Assembly (NCBI RefSeq): GCF_945859705.1
Contig: NC_079138.1
Span: 8,510,874-8,574,873, forward strand
Reading direction: 5' to 3'
From: Episyrphus balteatus
Lineage: Eukaryota; Arthropoda; Insecta; Diptera; Syrphidae
Length of the DNA: 64,000 bases
Below the pieces are notes generated by a model, which was not told the DNA's origin, did not search any database, and saw only the letters and a program-made list of their open reading frames with translations. Both the position numbers and the translations under genes were made by a program. Numbering within the stretch: the stretch's first letter is position 1; every line of letters starts with the position of its first letter. Shown here piece by piece: positions 57,293-64,000 of the stretch.

Positions 57293-58280
57293 CTCAAGTA
57301 GCACACTGGTGTATAAATTGGTGTAAATTCATTAATTTTGGTGTAAAATTGAGGAAATTGAAAAAATATGGTGTATTTCTCAAAATTATTGGTGGAAAAA
57401 TTATACCACTGTCTTTTCTGTAAAAAATTTAAACATTTTTTTAAGATTCAGTGCAAAAAATACAACTATATTCAGTTGTTTTTATAATATACCATTAATT
57501 TTGCATAAAATTATTCGATTCTGTAATCAACCAAAACGGTATATTTTGTACACTCTTTTTGGTGTAGGAAGTACACCCTGTGGACATAAAATTCACCACA
57601 ATGCAAAAGTGGGAGACGACATATTTTTCAATGGCTGCCATTTAAAAAAAGAAGACAGCGATTAATTATTTTACTATAATAGTATATTTATCGACCTAAT
57701 TACCCCGCATTCTTGGTTTTTTCGATTCGTTATATTATATTATGAAAGAACTCTTCTAAAAAAATGTAAAAACATCAAAAAATTTATAATTTTTAAAAAC
57801 TGATTTTTAAAATCGAGGGGGTAGTATCTAAAATTAGTAGACAAAATGTGTTTCGTTTTAAAATTTGGCAAACAAATTCATATTTAACCATTAGTTTCTT
57901 ATGGCAATATTATGAAAGTGAATAAAAATTCATTTTCATTTATTTCATAAGAAATGGTGTGAATTAGAATCCATCAAACTGTTAGATATAAAAAATAAAC
58001 TTTGGCTCAAATTTTGAATCAGAATAATTTAAATGGTGTATTTTATCCATAGATTTATTGTGTATTTTTGAATTTCAAAGGAATAATTTTCACCAAAAAC
58101 CAGATCATTTAATAGACCACTAGCGCCATTTATACACCAAAAATCGGTATATTTTTTTAACCACCGGAGTTTATTATATACGAGCAAATGGTGTATTTTT
58201 TATATTAAAAATGTATATCAAGAAAGTGCAAAAAAAACACCAAATATTTTGGTGTATTTTAGACGTTTGTGCTACTTGAG
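57293..58280. mobile_element. GGTGTA-rich element with CTCAAGTAGCACA ends
   Basis: Ends CTCAAGTAGCACA (57293) and TGTGCTACTTGAG (to 58280) are inverted repeats. Within 988 bp, GGTGTA or its complement TACACC occurs more than a dozen times on both strands, densest near the ends (57309-57390, 58130-58260). No coding frame and no clear target duplication were found. Confidence 0.6.
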
Positions 58281-58309
58281 AAGATTTGATGACTCACATA
58301 ATTTTTTAG

Positions 58310-59335
58310 CCTACTGTGCACTTACTGAAAATTTCAAAATCCCCAAAAATCGCTTTTGTAGTGATGATTTTTTGTTTGTATCCATTTTTGAAGGACAAAC
58401 GATTTAAAGCGTAAATTTTGTTAGGTATTTTCAGTAAAATTTTTTTTTGTATTTTCTTCTAAACGGAAGGTGGACAAACAATGAAGGGTGGACCAGTGAT
58501 GCCTAAGGTGATATTAATGGTTAGTAAGCTTCTTAATATATTATCTACTATTGCCATATATTGAAAAAATTTCAGAGCTTATTTCAATTGAATAAATACC
58601 CAAAAATTTCAAACTGCTGTTGTTTGCCCACCTCGAGTTCTTTACGTATATCAGAAATTGTCGTTTGTCCACCCTCCGCTTAGGAGATATTAAAAAAAAA
58701 CAACATTTTGTGCTGAAATTACGCAACAAAAGTTACGCATACACCACAGTGTACTTACTGAAAATTTCAAAATCTCCAAAAATTACTTTTGTTCAAAAAT
58801 TCAAACGGCAATCGTTTTTCCAGTGCCTACCTTGAAAAATGGATACAAACCAAAAATCAGCATTTGTCTACTCTGCGTTTAGGAGATATTCAAAAAAGAA
58901 TTTTGTACTGATGAAATCAAAGTCCCCAAAAACTCCCAAAAATAATTTTTTTTTTTAAATTCAAATTTCTGTCGTTTGTCCAGCTCGAATTCTTTACTAT
59001 ATTAAAATTCTAAAATTCGTCGTTAGTCCACCCGACGACGTTTTGAAGATATTTAGCAAACAAATGTTGTACCTACAAAATTTTGATTTTTGAATATCTC
59101 CCAAACTTATAGTGGACAGACGATGAGTTTTGGTTCGTATCCATTTCTCAAGGTGGACAAAGAATTGCCTTTTGAATGATTGAAAAAAATGTAATTTTTG
59201 GGGATTTTGCAATTTTCATACTGTGGTGTATGCGTAACTTTTGTTGGGTATTTTGATTACAAAAATTAGTTTTTCAACTATCTCCTAAACGGAGGGTGGA
59301 CAAATGATGATTTTTGGTATACGTAAAGAGCTCCA
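58310..59335. repeat. GTCCACC / AGGAGATATT motif array, right block (inverted halves)
   Basis: GTCCACC-type motifs lie near 58623, 58662, 58976 and 59023 on the plus strand and as GGTGGAC near 58470, 58489, 59151 and 59295. Each is next to (T/C)CCGTTTAGGAGATATT or its complement. The segment 58620-58790 (TTCTTTACGTATA, AAAGTTACGCATACACCACAGT) is inverted at 59190-59340. Spacing is irregular, so it is an interspersed palindromic array rather than a simple satellite. Confidence 0.65.
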
Positions 59336-60182
59336 TATTGGATTGGGGTCCCTGTTCTACGTGTTTTTGACGGTTTTGGGGGTGCACACTGCACAGTGAC
59401 TTGCAGTTTCCTCGCGAACTAACCAGTTGTAAGTTGCTCTTGTATAATAGTTGCTGTCTGGGGCTCCGTGGCGGAGATGGAGCATGTGACATGTATTCGC
59501 TCTCACTATTTGGGTGTCCTCTGTGATCTTTGTAGATGACGCGAAATTTAACTATGTATTGTTTGTAGGCCCACCGCGGAATGAACCTTAACAGACAGGT
59601 ATCCTCGTAAACCCAATTTTACATGCATCACAAAAATCCAAGGAATAGTAAATTGTGTGATGCATTTAGCATCCGCGGTTGTTCGCAGCATATGTGTTAT
59701 GCTTAACTAACGCCCAAAGGTAACTTGTTTAAGTTTTAAACAAGTTTCACCACAGATATTAATAAATAAAAATATACAGGTATGTTCGAGTACAACGAAC
59801 GAAAAACACGGCGACAGGTGAATAGAAACAAAAACAGAAAACAGGTAACTCAGCCAACTGACACTATCGAAACAGGTAGTGAGTAGTTGCTCAACTATAG
59901 GCATAACAAATTTACCTAAGATGTAAGCAGAATCACAGATACTTAAATGTCTATACTTCACGTTTGTTATTTTAAGCAATTAAAGTGTTAATCTTAGAAA
60001 TATAAATTCAACAAATATGAATGCTATTACTTTGCTTCGATTGGCTAGATGTAAAAAAAATATAGTTTATTTTGAAATTAAAAACGAACCAATCAGGATT
60101 TTTCAGTCTTAGAGAGACATCGTTGTTTATCGTTTTCATCATCGCAATTCAATAAAAATAAAATCTGAAACTTTTTCAATAT
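59336..60182. other. Non-coding stretch, possibly host DNA
   Basis: Mostly balanced composition to 59700, then AT-rich. Contains the hairpin at 59573-59679. An initiator-like TCAGTC at 60103-60108 lacks a DPE at +28. Confidence 0.4.
59573..59679. other. Two-block hairpin
   Basis: ACCGCGGAATG (59573) pairs with CATCCGCGGT (to 59679), and TACATGCATCACA (59620) pairs with TGTGTGATGCATTTA (59654-59668), leaving a 21-base loop. It could be a decayed MITE or a small structured RNA; there is no direct evidence of expression. Confidence 0.35.
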
Positions 60183-60500
60183 ATGGCAATAGAAGATAAT
60201 GTATTAAGAAGCTTACCACCAATTGATATTGATTACTTTAGGAATCAAAGCTCTTATATTAAAAAAAAGATAGGGAGAGTTTTCGTCTGTCTCTCAAGCT
60301 GTATGTACAAATGTACTATAGATTATAAAAGTGCATTAACTTATGCCTGTGATATTGGCAGATCAAAAAACATGATAATAGTTCTCACTAATATTCTTTT
60401 GTTTTTTTACACATTTACTATATATGGATCTGAAGATCCAAACAACATCTTTCAGGCCTTGTTTAGCCAGGACCTTTGTATGGATGAAGTTTTTAAGTAG
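60183..60500 (+). CDS. Hypothetical 105-residue frame
   Basis: The ATG at 60183 is about 78 bases downstream of a TCAGTC initiator-like site (60103). The product MAIEDNVLRSLPPIDIDYFR...EDPNNIFQALFSQDLCMDEVFK has a hydrophobic stretch (MIIVLTNILLFFYTFTI, residues about 62-78) and cysteines before it. No family is recognised and there is no splice or polyadenylation support. In AT-rich DNA a chance frame of this length is plausible. Confidence 0.2.
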   Translation: MAIEDNVLRSLPPIDIDYFRNQSSYIKKKIGRVFVCLSSCMYKCTIDYKSALTYACDIGRSKNMIIVLTNILLFFYTFTIYGSEDPNNIFQALFSQDLCMDEVFK

Positions 60501-60520
60501 TTTTATGTAGTTTAAGTACC

Positions 60521-61202
60521 TAATTTAATTGGGTTGGTGATGAATGACCAAAACCCATAATCCCAAAGAGAAAATCCCCAAAGCCAAAATCCCCAAGACA
60601 AGTCTGGGTATAGACAAAATCTCCAGGAAAAAATCTCAAAAAAAAAAATCTCCGAGCGAAAATCCAAAAATTTCAGATGCGCAAGTTGGTTGCTTGATTT
60701 GATTGCTTGATACACAACTTGCACATCTTCATTATGGAAAGACCTATTTTTACTCATATTTAACTGTAAGCTGTGATTACTTGCCTCAAAAGATTATGCT
60801 TAGTCCAACTTGTTTTATCCTTCCAGTATATTAGAATCATTGTTGAGGCACACGAATGGTATGTCAAACAACGAAGGTTCAAGTCACGGTTGTTTACACA
60901 ATATATTTTTTCTGTTCCGTTTTAAAAGAGGAACCTTTATGATTTTAAAACTGTCGTTTTTAGTTTTGATTTTACTTTGACTAACAGTGTTTTTTTTATC
61001 ATTTTATTAAGTTTTTGTTTTTGCTAATTGGAGATTTTTGGGGATTTGGAGAAAATGGGAGAAAAAATTATTTATTGGAGATTTTGTCCATTGGATGCCT
61101 TTCCCCATTGAGATTTTGTCCAATTGGTCAAAAATTTTCTGGAGATTTTATCCGATTGAGATTTTTTTTTTTGGAGATAGTGTATGTTTCCCAATTTAAT
61201 TA
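60521..61202. mobile_element. Element of iterated AAAATCCCC / GGAGATTTT words
   Basis: Ends TAATTTAATTGGG (60521-60533) and CCCAATTTAATTA (61190-61202) are perfect 13-bp inverted repeats. The left part has serial words AAAATCCCCAAAG, AAAATCCCCAAGA, AAAATCTCCAGG, AAAATCTCC, AAAATCC. The right part has the inverse series GGAGATTTTTGGGG, GGAGATTTTGTCC, TTGAGATTTTGTCC, GGAGATTTTATCC, TTGAGATTTT. There is no coding function. Confidence 0.6.
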
Positions 61203-61496
61203 GTTTAAATTAGTTTGTAAGTTTTAAAATTAAAAAAAAAAAAGAATCAGAATCCAAGTTTTTTTAAAATTATTTCTTGGTGAAAAATAACAATCATTAA
61301 AATATTAGTATTAAAATAGCCGAAAGGCATTAGAATTAAGAAAAATGAAGTATAGCTTAGAGTGCCCGTATAGGGCCAGTAAGTTAGTTGTAAGTAATTG
61401 ATAAGTAGGCTAGTTTATATGAATTTTTGTCTAGCTTTAAGATTGTTTTAAGATGATGAATAATAAAAATGAATTTAAAATTGAAAAAAAAAAAAT

Positions 61497-63750
61497 TGAC
61501 CTTTGAATGGACTTTGGTTTCGAAAAATGCAAGGCAATTGGAATGGTTAGAGAAAATGTCGTTCGAACGGAGGGATTCGTTCTTGTAGAAGGAACTATTG
61601 AGTTTCTTACCAACGAAGAATGGTATAAGTACCTATAGGTATACATTAGGGTGGGTCAAAAAAATAGAAATTTTTTTTTTTGAATTGGTACTCCGAAAAA
61701 TCGATTGCTAGACCCCTCTAGAATATACACACCAAATATGAGCTCTTTATATTAATGGGAAGGTCCTCCGCTTTGCAATTTTCCATTTTTACATCAAGCT
61801 TCTACTAAAAAAAATAATTTTTTTTATTAATTGACTTTTTAGCAAATTTCTTTTCATATTCTTGTAGGAAATTGAACGCTCTACAAAAAAGGCCTTATAC
61901 ACTTTTTTCGTTTATCTAACCGTTGAATAGATATTTGAGGTCCAAATATCGAGAAAATCTTTAAAAATTCGTTTTTTGTTCTTAATTTTGTAACAAATTG
62001 AAAAATTATAATGATCAAACGCGCAAGACATATTCTTGTTGGAAATTGATTGTTCCACAATAAAGGTCTTATTAACTTTTTTCATTAATCTAACCATTCT
62101 AAAGATATTCGAGGGCAAAGTTAAAAAAAAATATAAAAACATTTTATATTTTTAAAAAATTTCTAATTCACTGAAACTTCATTATTTTCAAATTAACAAG
62201 ATATATTCTTGTAGGGGCTTAAACGTTCTACAAAAAATTCCTTGGAATGAAATTGATTGCTTTAACCGTTTAGAAGATATTCGTATCCAAATCGCAATGC
62301 ATACGGGTCATAAGAAAACTATTGAAATCAGTGAGCATTGGTTTGGATACGAATATCTTCTAAACGGTTAAAGCAATCAATTTCATTCCAAGGAATTTTT
62401 TGTAGAACGTTTAAGCCCCTACAAGAATATATCTTGCTAATTTGAAAATAATGAAGTTTCAGTGAACTAGAAATTTTTTAAAAATATAAAATGTTTTTAT
62501 ATTTTTTTTTAACTTTGACCTCGAATATCTTTAGAATGGTTAGATTATTGAAAAAAGTTATTAAAACATTTTTTGTGGAGCAATCAATTTTGAACAAGAA
62601 TATGTCTTGCGCGTTTGATCATTATAATTTTTCAATTTGTTACAAAATTAAGAACAAAAAACGAATTTTTAAAGATTTTCTCGATTTTTGGACCTCAAAT
62701 ATCTATTCAACGGTTAGATAAACGAAAAAAGTGTATAAGGCCTTTTTTGTAGAGCGTTCAATTTCCTACAAGAATATGAAAAGAAATTTGCTAAAAAGTC
62801 AATTAATAAAAAAATTATTTTTTTTTTAGTAGAAGCTTGATGTAAAAATGGAAAATTGCAAAGCGGAGGACCTTCCCATTAATATAAAGAGCTCATATTT
62901 GGTGTGTATATTCTAGAGGGGTCTAGCAATCGATTTTTCGGAGTACCAAATCAAAAAAAAAAATTTCGATTTTTTTGACCCACCCTAGTATACATGAAAA
63001 GATAAAAACGGATTTTGAAAACAGGTTGAAGCAGTTTTTCAAAGCAAAACTCAACAGTGGAAACCTGATAAATGCCATCAATGTATATACTATACCAGTC
63101 TTAACATACTCCTTTTGAATAATAAAATGGAGCGAAACAGATCTTGATATGTTGGAACGTTTAGTGATAACCACAATGGCAGCCCGTCGCTTCCATCATC
63201 CCGGGTCGGCTATTGAAAGGCTCTGCTTACCACGAGCAGAAGGTGGACAGGGTGTTGGTGATATAAAAAATTTATATCATTAACAACTCGATAAGCTTAG
63301 AGTTTTCTTTTATGAGTATGGTGATCATGATAGAAAATACAATATTCTTTGTCACTTGGATACAAATTCACACCACTAAACTTGGCGAATCCCAAATTCC
63401 AAACAATGGAGCAGATACGGACAAGCAGTGATATGGTTGAACTTTGGAATCAAGAATCAATTGATGGAAAGTATCCCCACCATCTTGGACTTCCAGACGT
63501 TGATAAGGAGCCTCAACTATTTGGTTGAAAAGAGGACAGCTGATCCCTGAAGCAGAAGGGTTCATTATTACAATTTAAGATGGAATTATTGCAACAAGAC
63601 AATATATCAACGGGCTATTCTTCACCTAGATGTTGAAAATACTTGTCGTCGATGTCATCAAAGCCAAGAATTTATTGATCACGTCGTTAATGGATGTTCA
63701 ATGCTAGCGATAGCGATGTCAGTGAAAGTGATTATATCTTAAAAATTAAT
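61497..63750 (+). pseudogene. R2/R4-like non-LTR reverse transcriptase C-terminal half, degenerate
   Basis: Plus strand. Left of the nested palindrome: MDFGFEKCKAIGMVRENVVR and EFLTNEEWYKYL (61507-61635). Right of it: GIHEKIKTDFENRLKQFF, NLINAINVYTIPVLTYSF, IIKWSETDLDMLERLV, HHPGSAIERLCLPRAEGG, QGVGDIKNL, then a C-terminal knuckle CRRCHQSQEFIDHVVNGC (about 63637-63690). KYLGI, PVLTYSFGIIKW and HHP-ERL-LPR-GGQG are typical of the thumb region of R2/R4/NeSL-type elements, which carry a restriction-like endonuclease after the knuckle. That part is absent here. Several stops and frameshifts make it inactive; clade assignment is tentative. Confidence 0.65.
61647..62987. mobile_element. 1.34-kb palindromic hAT-type element, copy 2
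   Basis: Same element as 27256-28594: ends TAGGGTGGGTCAAAAAAAT, arms of about 645 bp, and an identical 60-base centre (CGCAATGCATACGGGTC... at 62291). Exact octamers GTATACAT lie at 61639-61646 and 62988-62995. It splits the R2/R4-like reverse transcriptase between KYL and GIHEKIK. Confidence 0.9.
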
Positions 63751-63825
63751 GCAACATTAAAATATGGTATAAGTATAATTAAGAAATTAAAAGTATTAAA
63801 AGATGTAAATAATATGTACCTACAT

Positions 63826-64000
63826 TAGGGTGGTCCTTATTTGGGACATGCAGTTAGGTAGCCGCCATCCGGTTGGGAATACTGAGAAAAATGTTCCCTA
63901 ATTTTTTTAGATTTGCATTTGACTCCCTTCCTCTTCCGGATTAAACGTGGAATTTTCATATCAAACATATCCTTTGATTTTTATAGGTAGATTTATTTGT
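63826..64000. mobile_element. Left end of a TAGGGTGG hAT-like element, cut by window end
   Basis: TAGGGTGGTCCTTATTTGGGAC starts at 63826 after ACCTACAT. The start resembles the ends at 8030 (TAGGGTGTCCCTTATTT) and 53713. The partner end is beyond the window. Confidence 0.5.

Noticed and set aside
60103..60108. Second TCAGTC initiator-like site
   Set aside because: No DPE at +28 to +32 and no TATA box; kept only as a note to the 60183 frame.
1..64000. CRISPR array, prokaryotic operons or phage genes
   Set aside because: No regularly spaced identical repeats, no ribosome-binding-site-led gene runs; all long frames are eukaryotic retroelement proteins.

Overview
The window is AT-rich eukaryotic DNA of insect type, most likely from a fly. 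The evidence is the mixture of jockey/CR1-like, RNase H-bearing and RTE-like non-LTR retrotransposons, abundant non-autonomous DNA transposons with 8-bp or TA/TTAA target duplications, CCTAACC-rich retroelement tails, and one arthropod-style Inr+DPE core promoter candidate. The species cannot be named from the sequence. I see no complete, recognisable host gene, no rRNA or tRNA gene and no CRISPR array. The window looks like an intergenic or intronic stretch filled with nested transposable elements.

Layout. 1-414: end of an RNase H-type non-LTR element (family C here). 1113-1621: piggyBac-like MITE with TTAA duplications. 2374-2449: 76-bp stub of a family-C-like element. 2463-6035: non-coding. 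6050-8930: 5'-truncated family C copy with a 14-bp duplication, itself split by a hAT-type foldback element. 9077-14172: a long-arm inverted-repeat element filled by two degenerate non-LTR elements (families A and B). 16238-16500: small 8-bp-TSD element next to another family C fragment. 17856-21078: large composite inverted/tandem repeat with a nested GGGGAGAG-ended element. 22440-24433: second element related to the one at 9077, again filled with retroelement pieces. 24978-25191 and 25668-26559: two more MITEs. 26703-28679: family A copy split by a 1.34-kb, almost perfectly palindromic hAT-type element. 32727-36641: CAACGGCGTA-ended element holding the only long intact coding frame in the window, the endonuclease/reverse transcriptase of a family B element on the minus strand. 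38155-40600: degenerate RTE-type element.

40600-45700 is mostly non-repetitive. It includes a candidate promoter near 42826 and a 56-codon signal-peptide-like frame at 43129. 46122-49132: a family A 3' end broken by a solo-LTR-like insertion and a G-run-ended hAT element. 51996-53082: an exon-like coding segment interrupted by an 889-bp MITE. 53713-53841: 129-bp hAT MITE. 55230-59335: interspersed array of a GTCCACC / AGGAGATATT motif, with a retroelement fragment and an unusual GGTGTA-rich element inside. 60521-61202: element built of iterated GATTTT/AAAATC words. 61497-63750: degenerate R2/R4-like reverse transcriptase split by a second copy of the 1.34-kb palindrome. 63826-end: start of another TAGGGTGG element.

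Several insertions can be dated relative to one another, and some have an empty site in another family member within the window. The hAT-type elements are generally the youngest layer over retroelements, whereas family B at 33154 is younger than the DNA element it sits in. The most striking objects are the two 1.34-kb palindromes with identical loops, the template-switch chimera in family B copy 1, and the iterated-motif elements at 57293 and 60521.
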